Origin: Dysgonomonas sp. 520
GTDB lineage: Bacteria; Bacteroidota; Bacteroidia; Bacteroidales; Dysgonomonadaceae
Direction: 5' to 3'
Assembly: GCF_010501095.1 (NCBI RefSeq)
Contig: NZ_QVMP01000001.1
Coordinates: 1-64,000 of the forward strand
Length of the DNA stretch: 64,000 nucleotides
The stretch's first letter is position 1. Each line of letters starts with the position of its first letter. Below are positions 27,049 to 37,283 of this stretch, piece after piece. The translations under genes and the position numbers were made by a program. Below the pieces are notes generated by a model. That model saw nothing but the letters and a program-made list of their open reading frames with translations, was not told where the DNA came from and ran no database searches.

Positions 27049-28467
27049 TTAAGTTAAGAAACTATGTATATGCTTTGCTGTTTCACGCCCTGAAGCTATA
27101 CATTTAACGACAAGAGACTGCCCGCTAACACAATCACCAGCACCAAATACTTTCGGAACGTTGGTCGCACGTTTTGCATCCGTTGCTACATTTTTGCGTC
27201 CGTCAACATTCAATCCAAGTTCTTCAAGTAACCCCTCTTGTGTTGGATGTACAAATCCTAAAGCAAGGAATACCAAATCTATTTTGAGTATTTCGGGCTT
27301 TCCGATTTCTTTCATCACATGATTGCCTTTCTCATCTTTGCTCCATTCTATCTCAACAAGCTCTACACCTGTCAATATACCATTTTCACCAATAAAACGT
27401 TTTGTATTCAATGACCAACGGCGTTCGCAACCTTCCATATGAGAAGAAGAAGTTTTCAAGACAACAGGAAATGATTCGGGCCAAGGGTTCTCTATATCTT
27501 CCAACTTTGGCGGTTTGGGCAAAATTTCTATTTGAAGGATATTTGCCGCACCCTGTCTGTTGGCTGTACCAATACAGTCAGAACCAGTATCACCTCCACC
27601 AATAACCAATACATTTTTGCCTTTAGCGTCAATAATACCATCGGAATTAATCTCCTCTTTTCCAACAAGTTTATTTTGCATAGTAAGGTATTCCATTGCG
27701 TAATAAACGCCTTTCAGTTCACGACCTTCAATCGGGAGATTTCGAGGAACTTGTGAACCGACAGCCAAACAAACAGCATCGTATTCTTTCAATAAGGCTT
27801 TTGCTTTGGAATCCTTCCCGATTTCTATACCTGTAACGAACTTCACCCCTTCGGCTTCCATCAAAGCCAAGCGGCGGTCAATCACATTCTTATTCAGCTT
27901 GAAATCAGGAATACCAAAACGAAGCAAACCTCCTATCTTGGAACTTTTTTCATAGACAGTCACATCATGCCCTTTTTGGTTCAATTGATTAGCGACAGCT
28001 AATCCGGCAGGTCCCGATCCTATCACAGCAACCTTTTTACCTGTCCTTGTCTTAGGTATCTTTGGCAACATATAGCCTAAGTTATATGCCTGCTCCAACG
28101 CTGCCGCTTCATTTTCACGAATGGTTACAGGCGAACGATGCAAGGACAACACACACGATTTTTCGCAAGGGGCAGGACATATACGTCCTGTAAATTCAGG
28201 AAAATCATTCGTTTGTTGCAATACCTCAGCAGCCAACTTCCAATTACCTTTATAAATATATTCTTGCCATTCCGGCATCTTATTTCCTAATGGACACGCC
28301 CAGTGACAAAACGGAACTCCACAATCCATACAACGTGAAGCTTGCTCGCGGCGGTCTTCGGTATTTAGTGTCTGTTCTACTTCACCAAAATCAGCAATGC
28401 GGTCTTGTAGCGGACGGTATCCCGCTTCTTTCCTCTTTACTGTCAAAAATGCTTTAGGATTTCCCAT
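27049..28467 (-). CDS. gltD: Glutamate synthase (NADPH) small subunit
   Basis: 472 aa. The N-terminal ferredoxin-like region has the cysteine sets CMDCGVPFCHWACP (residues ~46-59) and CPAPCEKSC, which ligate 4Fe-4S clusters. Two Rossmann motifs follow: AVIGSGPAGLAVANQL for FAD and VLVIGGGDTGSDCIG for NADPH. It passes electrons from NADPH to the large subunit so that 2-oxoglutarate and glutamine give two glutamates. The start MGNPKAFLTVKRKEAGYRP is the family's usual N-terminus; an upstream in-frame start at 28491 adds eight atypical residues. It is the last gene of the leftward asnB-glnN-gltB-gltD run. Confidence 0.95.
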   Translation of the reverse strand: MGNPKAFLTVKRKEAGYRPLQDRIADFGEVEQTLNTEDRREQASRCMDCGVPFCHWACPLGNKMPEWQEYIYKGNWKLAAEVLQQTNDFPEFTGRICPAPCEKSCVLSLHRSPVTIRENEAAALEQAYNLGYMLPKIPKTRTGKKVAVIGSGPAGLAVANQLNQKGHDVTVYEKSSKIGGLLRFGIPDFKLNKNVIDRRLALMEAEGVKFVTGIEIGKDSKAKALLKEYDAVCLAVGSQVPRNLPIEGRELKGVYYAMEYLTMQNKLVGKEEINSDGIIDAKGKNVLVIGGGDTGSDCIGTANRQGAANILQIEILPKPPKLEDIENPWPESFPVVLKTSSSHMEGCERRWSLNTKRFIGENGILTGVELVEIEWSKDEKGNHVMKEIGKPEILKIDLVFLALGFVHPTQEGLLEELGLNVDGRKNVATDAKRATNVPKVFGAGDCVSGQSLVVKCIASGRETAKHIHSFLT

Positions 28468-28554
28468 AATATTAATATGAAAATTTGCCAATATGCCAAT
28501 ACGAAAATGAAATTTAATTTTCTCATTAACACATTCGCATGTTGTCTCATTATT

Positions 28555-31500
28555 TTAATAATCAAATTCTACTTCTGCTATTTTCTTTTTGATAGCTTCT
28601 ATCTTTTCCTCCTGTAATACACGCTTATATTCAATCGGAGTAATCTTGATAAACTTCTCAACTTCTGTTGCCCAATTATCAAGAATACGTTTTGCAAGAG
28701 GACTATTCGTATAATTATAGTGTCGTGTAATCAGATCACGAAGTTCACGATTGTCATAAGTATCTTCGATCAATGTCAATTCGACCATCTGCATATTGCA
28801 ATAATAATCGAAATCTCCGTCAACATCATATACATATGCCAATCCTCCACTCATACCAGCAGCAAAGTTGCGTCCTGTTTTTCCTAAGACTACAGTTCGA
28901 CCGCCTGTCATATATTCGCAGCAGTGGTCACCTGCACCTTCAACAACAGCCATTGCCCCACTGTTTCGCACACAGAAACGCTCTCCTACACGACCGTTAA
29001 TGTAAACTTCTCCTCCTGTCGCGCCATAAAGCAGCGTATTACCTGCTATTATATTTTGTTCGGGAGCGAATGTCGAAACGGCAGGAGGTACGATAATTAT
29101 CTTTCCTCCCGAAAGTCCTTTACCCACATAGTCGTTTGCATCGCCTTCGAGACGGAAAGTCACACCATGAGCCAAGAACCCTCCGAAGCTTTGCCCCGCT
29201 GCACCTTGAAAAGTACATTGTATCGTATCGGCAGGAAGTCCCGCATTACCGTAACGTTTCGCAATTTCGCCCGAAAGCATTGCACCCACTGTACGGTTTG
29301 TATTTTTGATTGTGCGAGTCAATTCCACAGGCATAGACTTTTCAATAGCCAATTTGCAAGTTTTAATCAACTCTTTGTCAATCACATCATCCAATTTATG
29401 CTCTTGGTCTTTTATTCTGTGAATTGCATGTTCTTTCGCTTCAACAGGCATATATAATAAGCGTGACAAATCGAGCTTTTTCAATTTCTCGTTCGCATCG
29501 CTCTTCACATACTTCAATAAGTCTGTACGCCCTACAATTTCGTCAAGCGATTTAACTCCTAAAGCCGCCAGATATTCACGTACCTCTTCAGCCAAGAATG
29601 TAAAGTAGTTTACCAAATATTCACTGCGTCCAATGAATTTTTTACGCAACTCTTCATTCTGAGTAGCTACCCCCACAGGACACGTATTTAAGTGGCATTT
29701 ACGCATCATAATACATCCCAAGACAATCAATGCACTTGTTGCAAATCCATATTCTTCCGCACCAAGCATAGTCGCCACAATAATATCATGACCTGTTTTC
29801 AATTGTCCATCTGTCTGTAAATACACCTGACCACGAAGATTATTAAGCACCAATGTTTGTTGCACTTCGGATAATCCGATTTCAAGCGGCAAACCTGCAT
29901 GTTTTATCGAGCTTGCAGGACTCGCACCTGTACCGCCTTCGCAACCGCTTATAATGATACGGTCAGCTTTGGCTTTTGCTACCCCTGCGGCGATAGTCCC
30001 TACTCCGCTTTCCGCAACAAGTTTCACACTAATTTGAGCAGTAGGATTCACGCTTTTAAGGTCATATATAAGTTGTGCCAAATCTTCTATTGAGTAAATA
30101 TCATGATGTGGCGGTGGTGAAATCAAAGATATTCCCGGTATGGAGTGACGTGTTTGTGCAATCACCTTATCCACTTTGAAACCCGGTAATTGTCCGCCCT
30201 CTCCCGGCTTAGCACCTTGAGCTATCTTGATTTGTATTTCATCCGCATTCACCAGATATTCGGTTGTTACGCCGAAACGTCCCGATGCAACCTGCTTGAT
30301 TTTGGAACGGGCATCTGTCGCAAAACGTTCTGCCAATTCACCGCCTTCTCCTGTGTTGCTCTTTCCACCGATGGCGTTCATGGCGATTGCCATAGCTTCG
30401 TGAGCTTCACGACTGATAGAACCGAAAGACATTGCTCCTGTTACAAAGCGTTTTGTTATTGCCGAAACGGGTTCTACTTCCGATATATCAATAGGTTTCT
30501 TAGCTAAATCGAAATCCAAGAAATCACGCAAAAAAATCTTTTCAGGCTTCTTGTCTATACTTTCTGTATATTCTCTAAATTTCTTATAACTCCCTAAACG
30601 GGTTGCCATTTGCAACTTAGAAATAGTATCGGGATTCCAAGCATGTTTTTCGCCATTACGACGCCATGCATGAATACCCTGATTTATCAAACGAGGATCG
30701 TCAAATTCTCCTTCGAATGCTTCGTAAAATGCTTCGAGTGTATCACTTGCAATATCGCCTAAGTCGATACCTTCTATTTTAGAGGTAGTTCCTTTGAAAT
30801 ATTTGTCTATCAATTTAGAACTGATACCAATAGCTTCGAATTGTTGTGCTCCATGATAGCTTTTCAATGTAGAAATACCCATTTTTGATAAAGTCTTTAA
30901 TAAGCCTTTATTTATGGATTTCACATAATGCACCATAGCCGTATGGAAATCGAGATGTATATTTCCACTCTTCACAATATCTTCGATAACGGCAAGTGCC
31001 AAATATGGGTTCACAGCATTTGCACCATATCCAAACAACAGGGCAAAGTGCATCACCTCACGAGGTTCGGCAGACTCAACGATAATATCTATCTGCATAC
31101 GTTTGCGGCGGTCTACCAAGTAATGATGTACTGCCGAAACAGCTAATAATGATGGAATCGGAGCGTGTTCTTTATCCACGCCTCTATCCGAAATCACAAT
31201 ATAATTGCTTCCGTTGTCTACTGCTTTCTCTGCTTTTTGGCAAAGTTCTTCAAGGGCTTTTTCCAATCCATCCGCACCCTTAGTCGGGTCGAACAGCATA
31301 GGAATAACTTCTGCCTTAAAGCCTTTATATTCCAAATGCACCAATAAATCCAACTCCCTGTTAGACAGGAACGGATTTGACAATCCGACCATCTTACAGT
31401 GTTCCGGCATCGGCTCCAAAATATTCTTATGTATAGAACCTATATATCCTGCCAAAGACATGACCAATTCTTCACGAATAGGGTCAATAGGCGGATTCGT

Positions 31501-33072
31501 TACTTGTGCAAACAGTTGACGGAAGTAATTGAACAGGCGTTGCGGCTTTTCGGAAAGAACTGCCACAGGCGCATCGTTACCCATTGATGCTGTCGGCTCT
31601 TTACCTTCGTCAGCCATTGGGGTAAGTATTTTTTCAATATCTTCTTTATAATAGCCGAATGTTTTCAACAATTGAGTATAATTGTCTACACTATATTTAA
31701 TGTTACGACCTGACGATATATCATCCAACGAGATACGGTTTTTGTCCAACCAATTACGGTACGGATAAGCTTTCGCCAGATTTTCTTTCAATTCAGGGTC
31801 ATACTGAATTGTACCTGTTTCGGTATCAATCATCAACATTTTACCCGGCCTTAATCGTCCTTTTTCTTTTATTTCGGATGGTTCAAATGGTAGCACTCCC
31901 ATTTCGGATGCCACAACCATTATATCATTGTTAGTCATCAGGTAACGTGCAGGACGCAAGCCGTTTCTATCCAACAATCCGCCTGCATAACGTCCATCTG
32001 TAAACAAGACTGTCGCAGGACCATCCCAAGGCTCCATCAAAATACTGTGGTATTCATAAAATGCTTTGAGGTCGTTAGAAATTGGGTTTTTATCGTTCCA
32101 TGATTCCGGAATCATCATTGCCAACGCATGCGGTAGAGATTTACCCGACATCACCAAGAATTCCAATACATTATCGAATGATGCACTATCACTCATAGAT
32201 GGTTGTATAATGGGCCACAATTCGCTGATATTACCCAATAAATCTGATTTAAGAACGCTCTCACGAGCTTCCATCCACAGGCGATTGCCTTTTATCGTAT
32301 TTATTTCACCATTGTGAGCTACCATTCTGAACGGATGCGCCAAATCCCAAGTGGGAAATGTATTGGTACTGAAACGTGAGTGTACCATAGCGATAGCACT
32401 TGTCAAATGCGGATTCAACAAATCAGGGAAATAATGACGAAGTTGCTCCGAAGAAAGCATACCTTTATATACAATCCGCTTCGAGGAAAGGCTGACGATA
32501 TAAAAAGCTTTTTTGGTAGCGAGCGAAAGAACAGTCGATTGTACGATTCCTCTTTCTACTTTCTTACGAAGCAGATATAAACGATGCTCAAGTTCGTCCT
32601 GATCCGTTCCTTCATCACCTACAACGAATATTTGTTTGATAGTCGGTTCATTGGCAAGAGCCATTTCGCCCAATATGTCGCTGTTGACAGGAACATCACG
32701 AACTGCAATCAGTTTAAGACCGTCCTTCTCAATAGATTCGGTCAACATCATCATACACGATTCAGCTTCCGCTTCACCTTTCGGCAGAAAGACAAGCCCT
32801 GTACCGTAATGCCCTTTTTCGGGAACTGCTATACCTTGCAATAATATAAATTCGTGTGGGATTTGCAGCATGATACCTGCGCCATCCCCAGTTTTATTAT
32901 CGGCATTTTCTGCACCCCGGTGCATCATATTTTCCAATACCCGAAGCCCATTTTCTACAATAGCATGAGATTTAGCACCTTTCATGTGCAGAACCATACC
33001 TACACCGCAGGCATCATGTTCAAACTCCGGGTTATATAGTCCATTTTCTATTATTGCTTTTAAATTTTGCAT
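28555..33072 (-). CDS. gltB: Glutamate synthase large subunit
   Basis: 1505 aa, the normal size. Cys22 in DACGVG is the N-terminal nucleophile of the glutamine amidotransferase domain (residues 22 to ~420) after removal of a 21-residue propeptide. The synthase centre (FMN-binding) lies around residues ~850-1200 and contains GGxGASPASSIKHAGLP. The 3Fe-4S ligands are in CIMMRKCHLNTCPVG (~1130). A C-terminal beta-helix domain follows. It releases ammonia from glutamine and channels it to 2-oxoglutarate. It starts 23 bp after glnN, and gltD begins 87 bp downstream, so the three genes form one nitrogen-assimilation unit. Confidence 0.96.
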   Translation of the reverse strand: MQNLKAIIENGLYNPEFEHDACGVGMVLHMKGAKSHAIVENGLRVLENMMHRGAENADNKTGDGAGIMLQIPHEFILLQGIAVPEKGHYGTGLVFLPKGEAEAESCMMMLTESIEKDGLKLIAVRDVPVNSDILGEMALANEPTIKQIFVVGDEGTDQDELEHRLYLLRKKVERGIVQSTVLSLATKKAFYIVSLSSKRIVYKGMLSSEQLRHYFPDLLNPHLTSAIAMVHSRFSTNTFPTWDLAHPFRMVAHNGEINTIKGNRLWMEARESVLKSDLLGNISELWPIIQPSMSDSASFDNVLEFLVMSGKSLPHALAMMIPESWNDKNPISNDLKAFYEYHSILMEPWDGPATVLFTDGRYAGGLLDRNGLRPARYLMTNNDIMVVASEMGVLPFEPSEIKEKGRLRPGKMLMIDTETGTIQYDPELKENLAKAYPYRNWLDKNRISLDDISSGRNIKYSVDNYTQLLKTFGYYKEDIEKILTPMADEGKEPTASMGNDAPVAVLSEKPQRLFNYFRQLFAQVTNPPIDPIREELVMSLAGYIGSIHKNILEPMPEHCKMVGLSNPFLSNRELDLLVHLEYKGFKAEVIPMLFDPTKGADGLEKALEELCQKAEKAVDNGSNYIVISDRGVDKEHAPIPSLLAVSAVHHYLVDRRKRMQIDIIVESAEPREVMHFALLFGYGANAVNPYLALAVIEDIVKSGNIHLDFHTAMVHYVKSINKGLLKTLSKMGISTLKSYHGAQQFEAIGISSKLIDKYFKGTTSKIEGIDLGDIASDTLEAFYEAFEGEFDDPRLINQGIHAWRRNGEKHAWNPDTISKLQMATRLGSYKKFREYTESIDKKPEKIFLRDFLDFDLAKKPIDISEVEPVSAITKRFVTGAMSFGSISREAHEAMAIAMNAIGGKSNTGEGGELAERFATDARSKIKQVASGRFGVTTEYLVNADEIQIKIAQGAKPGEGGQLPGFKVDKVIAQTRHSIPGISLISPPPHHDIYSIEDLAQLIYDLKSVNPTAQISVKLVAESGVGTIAAGVAKAKADRIIISGCEGGTGASPASSIKHAGLPLEIGLSEVQQTLVLNNLRGQVYLQTDGQLKTGHDIIVATMLGAEEYGFATSALIVLGCIMMRKCHLNTCPVGVATQNEELRKKFIGRSEYLVNYFTFLAEEVREYLAALGVKSLDEIVGRTDLLKYVKSDANEKLKKLDLSRLLYMPVEAKEHAIHRIKDQEHKLDDVIDKELIKTCKLAIEKSMPVELTRTIKNTNRTVGAMLSGEIAKRYGNAGLPADTIQCTFQGAAGQSFGGFLAHGVTFRLEGDANDYVGKGLSGGKIIIVPPAVSTFAPEQNIIAGNTLLYGATGGEVYINGRVGERFCVRNSGAMAVVEGAGDHCCEYMTGGRTVVLGKTGRNFAAGMSGGLAYVYDVDGDFDYYCNMQMVELTLIEDTYDNRELRDLITRHYNYTNSPLAKRILDNWATEVEKFIKITPIEYKRVLQEEKIEAIKKKIAEVEFDY

Positions 33073-33095
33073 TTTCCTGTTGGTTTATTATATCC

Positions 33096-35273
33096 TTATC
33101 TTATAAATAATAACTCACGATACTTAGCCAATGGCCACATTTCATTATCAACAATAAGTTCCAATTTATCAATATGATAACGTATTTCATCCAGATATGG
33201 CGCCACATTATCATGATACGAAATGGCTTTCTGACGTTCGCCTTCTATCGTGTTTGCTATTTTACGGGCATCGACCATTTCATGTACTTTTGCGTTGATA
33301 GCATTCACATGCGTTGAAATTTTTTCAATCAGGCGAAGCTGCTCTGCCCCCAGTGTCTTATAATCCTCTGTTACATCTTTCAGTTTGGATACATTTGTCA
33401 GCAATATCGACTGGTAACTAATTGCTACCGGAATAATATGGTTTAATGCCAAATCCCCTAATACACGAGACTCAATCTGGATTTTTTTCGTATAAGTTTC
33501 CCATTTTACCTCATTGCGTGCATGAAGTTCTACTTCCGACAATATGTTCCCGAACGTTTTTATACTTTGCTTCGATGTATAGGCATCGTAAATAACGGGC
33601 ACACTAGTTTCACAATCTAAACCGCGTTGTTTTGCTTCGGCTTTCCATGCATCACAGTACCCGTTCCCATTAAAACGGATCGGACGGGATTCCTTGATAT
33701 ACTTTTTAATGATTTTGTAAAGAGCCTCTTCTTTCGATTTCCCTGATTCAATCAACTCTTCCACTTCTTGCTTGAATGTCCTTAATTGCTCAGCCACAGA
33801 GGCATTCAACGCAGTCATAGCAGAAGCACAGTTAGCCGAGGAGCCTACTGCACGAAATTCGAAACGGTTTCCCGTAAAAGCAAATGGAGAAGTACGGTTA
33901 CGATCTGTGTTATCCAAAAGGATCTCAGGGATTTGACCAACCCCAAGGCTTATTTGTTTTTTGCTGTCTACTACAATAGCATCTTTTACCGAACTTTTTT
34001 CAAATTTATCCAGAATATCACTTACCTGAGTACCAAGAAATACCGATATAATTGCCGGAGGCGCTTCGTTCGCACCTAAACGGTGAGCGTTTGTTGCAGA
34101 AGAAATAGATGCTTTCAACAATCCATTATTTTTGTGTACGGCAGCCAGGATATTAACAACAAAGGTGATAAAACGCAAGTTGTCTACTTGGTTTTTGCCC
34201 GGAGACAATAAATTTATGCCTGTATCTGTAGACAACGACCAGTTGTTGTGCTTGCCCGACCCGTTAATACCTTTGAACGGCTTTTCGTGGAACAATATAC
34301 GAAACGAATGTTTACGGGCAACTTTGTCCATTATTGACATTACCAACAGGTTATGGTCTACTGCCAGGTTACATTCTTCATAAATCGGAGCCAGTTCAAA
34401 CTGGTTTGGAGCAACTTCATTGTGACGGGTTTTTACAGGAATACCTAAAGAATATGATTCATACTCAAGTTCTTCCATAAATTTTTGCACACGTACCGGA
34501 ATAGCTCCGAAATAATGATCCTCTAATTGTTGATTTTTAGCGCTTTCGTGCCCCATCAATGTTCTTCCTGTCAGAGCCAGATCGGGACGAGCCATAAATA
34601 AATCCTCGTCAACAAGGAAGTATTCCTGTTCCCATCCGAGGTTTGATTGTATTTTTGTCACATCTTCATTAAAGTAATGTACAACATCTGTTGCCGCTTT
34701 GTTTACCTCATGCAGGGCTTTGAGAAGTGGCGTTTTATAATCCAGTGATTCGCCTGTATATGAGATAAATATTGTAGGTATACATAGTGTATCACCCACT
34801 ATAAAAGCAGGAGAAGAAGGGTCCCACGCCGAGTATCCACGAGCCTCAAATGTATTGCGGAGCCCTCCTGAAGGGAAACTTGACGCATCCGGTTCTTGCT
34901 GAGCCAAAAGTTTTCCTTCAAATTCTTCTATTAGTCCGCCTTGCCCGTCATGCTCCACAAATGCATCATGCTTTTCGGCTGTACCATCTGTCAATGGATG
35001 AAACCAATGTGTGTAATGTGTCGCTCCATTTTCCAGAGCCCACATACGCATTCCCGCCGCCACATGCTCGGCAAGGAAACGGTCAACAATGGCGCCATTA
35101 TCTATGGCATTTGCAATTGCACTGTAAGTTTCCCGCGACAGATATTTAGCCATCGCTTTCCGGTTGAATACTTTCTCTCCATAATAGTCTGAGGTTTTAG
35201 AAGTTGGCTTTTCAACTTTCACCGGTTGCCTTTCCGAAGCCGTTTGTACTGCTTTGAATCGTAATTTTGACAT
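33096..35273 (-). CDS. glnN: Glutamine synthetase type III
   Basis: 725 aa, the length of the GSIII family found in Bacteroidetes and cyanobacteria, far longer than GSI. It carries the glutamate/ammonia-binding and ATP loops of glutamine synthetases (GINGSGKHNNWSLSTDTG at ~305-325, FRAVGSSANCASAMTALNASVAEQL at ~475) in GSIII form. It makes glutamine from glutamate, ammonium and ATP. The start at 35273 gives the family N-terminus MSKLRFKAVQTASERQPV; a longer frame to 35318 would overlap asnB. It begins 28 bp after asnB, so co-transcription is likely. Confidence 0.95.
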   Translation of the reverse strand: MSKLRFKAVQTASERQPVKVEKPTSKTSDYYGEKVFNRKAMAKYLSRETYSAIANAIDNGAIVDRFLAEHVAAGMRMWALENGATHYTHWFHPLTDGTAEKHDAFVEHDGQGGLIEEFEGKLLAQQEPDASSFPSGGLRNTFEARGYSAWDPSSPAFIVGDTLCIPTIFISYTGESLDYKTPLLKALHEVNKAATDVVHYFNEDVTKIQSNLGWEQEYFLVDEDLFMARPDLALTGRTLMGHESAKNQQLEDHYFGAIPVRVQKFMEELEYESYSLGIPVKTRHNEVAPNQFELAPIYEECNLAVDHNLLVMSIMDKVARKHSFRILFHEKPFKGINGSGKHNNWSLSTDTGINLLSPGKNQVDNLRFITFVVNILAAVHKNNGLLKASISSATNAHRLGANEAPPAIISVFLGTQVSDILDKFEKSSVKDAIVVDSKKQISLGVGQIPEILLDNTDRNRTSPFAFTGNRFEFRAVGSSANCASAMTALNASVAEQLRTFKQEVEELIESGKSKEEALYKIIKKYIKESRPIRFNGNGYCDAWKAEAKQRGLDCETSVPVIYDAYTSKQSIKTFGNILSEVELHARNEVKWETYTKKIQIESRVLGDLALNHIIPVAISYQSILLTNVSKLKDVTEDYKTLGAEQLRLIEKISTHVNAINAKVHEMVDARKIANTIEGERQKAISYHDNVAPYLDEIRYHIDKLELIVDNEMWPLAKYRELLFIR

Positions 35274-35301
35274 AGGATTTTTATTATATGATAGTTCGTT
35301 A

Positions 35302-36969
35302 TTAATATGCTTTTTCATGTACTGTTTGCACTGCGCGTCCCGATGGGTCTACTTTATTTCTGAACGAGGCATCCCATTCCAGAGCAACAGCCGAACTGCA
35401 TGCAACCGAAGGGACAGACGGAACTGTGCGTGCCGCCGAAGCCGAAGGGAAGTGGCTCTCGAAAATCGTCCGGTACAAATATTCCTCTTTCGACATGGGC
35501 GGGTTTACCGGAAAACGCTCTGCTGCATTCCTCATTTGTTTGTCCGACACCTTTGATGCGGCCACTTCCCGCAAGGTATCTATCCAGTTGTAGCCCACTC
35601 CGTCCGAGAATTGTTCTTTCTGTCGCCAGGTTACAGTTTCAGGCAAATATGCTTCAAAAGCTTTCCGCAGGATATATTTTTCTATTTTCCCATTGCTCCC
35701 GCACATTTTATCGTTAGGATTCAACTGCATGGCTGTATCCATAAATTCTTTGTCAAGAAAAGGAACACGCCCTTCCACACCCCATGCAGCCAATGCCTTA
35801 TTTGCCCGCAGGCAGTCATAGAGGTGCAGTTTATCTAGTTTACGCACAGTTTCTTCATGAAAAGCTTCTGCACTGGGAGCTTTGTGAAAATAAAGATATC
35901 CACCGAATAATTCATCAGAACCCTCACCCGACAATACCATTTTCACTCCCATCGACTTTATATGCCTGGCCAGAAGATACATCGGTGTTGATGCCCTTAC
36001 GGTAGTGACATCGTATGTTTCGATGTGGTATATAACATCAGGGAGAGCATCCAGCGCTTCTTCTACTGTGAAATGTATTTCGTGATGGATTGTCCCTATA
36101 TAATCTGCCACATGCCTGGCTGCCGCCAGATCGGGAGCTCCTTTGAGCCCTATGGCAAATGAATGTAACTGAGGCCACCATGCTTCTGTTTTATGTTCTT
36201 CTTCGATCCGGTAGGAAGCATAACGCTTTGCGATAGCAGATATAATGGAAGAGTCTAGTCCGCCGGAAAGCAATACGCCGTAGGGAACGTCCGACATCAT
36301 CTGCCGGCACACCGCATTTTCCAGATCCATGCGTATTTTTTCCGGATCGGATATGTTATGTTTCACATTTTCGTAAAACATCCAGTCGCGCTTATACCAT
36401 TGTTTTACTTCCCCGTCTTCACTATACAGGAAATGTCCGGGAGGGAATTCTTTTATATCGGGGCATATCCCCTCAAGGGCTTTCAGTTCGCTGGCGACAT
36501 AGAACTGTCCGGAATTATCGTATCCCATATACAAGGGTATGATGCCCATATGGTCACGCCCTATCAGGTACACATCTTTGGTTTTGTCGTATAATGCAAA
36601 GGCATAGATACCATTCAGTTCTTCAAACAGGCTGGTTCCTTTATCCTGATACAAAGCCAGAATAACCTCACAATCGGATTGAGTCTGAAAGTCATAGGCG
36701 GAGGAATACCGGTCCCGTATTTCTTTATGGTTGTATATCTCTCCGTTCACAGCCAGTACCATGTTTTCTTCCGGGCTGCACAAAGGCTGTTTGCCCGACT
36801 CTATTCCTACAATAGACAAACGTTCATGAGCCAATATACTTTTGCCGCAACAATATACTCCGGACCAATCAGGTCCCCTGTGGCGTATCTTTTTCGCCAT
36901 CTTCAATACTTGGGGGCGCAGAGACTGTATATCTTGTACTAAATCAAAAATTCCAACAAATCCACACAT
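35302..36969 (-). CDS. asnB: Asparagine synthetase B (glutamine-hydrolysing)
   Basis: 555 aa. The start is fixed by Cys2 of MCGFVGIFD, which must be N-terminal to act as the class II amidotransferase nucleophile; the ATG seven codons upstream is therefore wrong. HRGPDWSG and NGEIYNHKEI mark the glutaminase domain, and LLSGGLDSSIISAIA (~residue 235) is the ATP-pyrophosphatase loop. It converts aspartate to asparagine using glutamine nitrogen. It is first in the leftward nitrogen operon, behind an excellent promoter. Confidence 0.95.
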   Translation of the reverse strand: MCGFVGIFDLVQDIQSLRPQVLKMAKKIRHRGPDWSGVYCCGKSILAHERLSIVGIESGKQPLCSPEENMVLAVNGEIYNHKEIRDRYSSAYDFQTQSDCEVILALYQDKGTSLFEELNGIYAFALYDKTKDVYLIGRDHMGIIPLYMGYDNSGQFYVASELKALEGICPDIKEFPPGHFLYSEDGEVKQWYKRDWMFYENVKHNISDPEKIRMDLENAVCRQMMSDVPYGVLLSGGLDSSIISAIAKRYASYRIEEEHKTEAWWPQLHSFAIGLKGAPDLAAARHVADYIGTIHHEIHFTVEEALDALPDVIYHIETYDVTTVRASTPMYLLARHIKSMGVKMVLSGEGSDELFGGYLYFHKAPSAEAFHEETVRKLDKLHLYDCLRANKALAAWGVEGRVPFLDKEFMDTAMQLNPNDKMCGSNGKIEKYILRKAFEAYLPETVTWRQKEQFSDGVGYNWIDTLREVAASKVSDKQMRNAAERFPVNPPMSKEEYLYRTIFESHFPSASAARTVPSVPSVACSSAVALEWDASFRNKVDPSGRAVQTVHEKAY

Positions 36970-37007
36970 AAAGCAATATATTATAATCACAATATCATTA
37001 TCGAGTA

Positions 37008-37038
37008 CAAATGTATATCATTTTATTAAACAAACAAA
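37008..37038 (-). promoter_or_regulatory. Promoter of the asnB-glnN-gltB-gltD operon
   Basis: On the minus strand, TTTG (37038-37035), exactly 19 bases, TACATTTG (37015-37008). The ATG lies 38 bases on. The 310-bp intergenic region 36970-37283 also holds the divergent promoter at 37184; no gene fits in it. Confidence 0.85.
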
Positions 37039-37183
37039 TGTTTTAATGTCTTTATGTATTACTAATTGCAAAATATAATACAAAAGGTTATTTTTCAGCT
37101 ATTCTATCAAGCTAATTGATAGTAAATTACAAATTTTCCTAAAAAAATGTTTTTATTTATTCTTTTTACAAATCAAAATAACG

Positions 37184-37191
37184 TACATTTG
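37184..37191 (+). promoter_or_regulatory. Promoter of the porin-glnK-amt operon
   Basis: TACATTTG matches TAnnTTTG, with a T-rich TTTTTAC about 19 bases upstream. The leader to the ATG at 37284 would be about 85 bases, long enough for regulation. Confidence 0.7.
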
Positions 37192-37283
37192 CATCATAAA
37201 ACATCATATTGTAGCTACTATTGAGTTTTATTAAACTATTTGTCTTGATAAATTAATATTTAACATCTTTAAATGTTTTGCTT

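Noticed and set aside
28773-33039. Several rightward ORFs of 60-180 codons across gltB
   Set aside because: They are shadows opposite a 1,505-codon conserved gene; compositions are unlike proteins and no promoter serves them.
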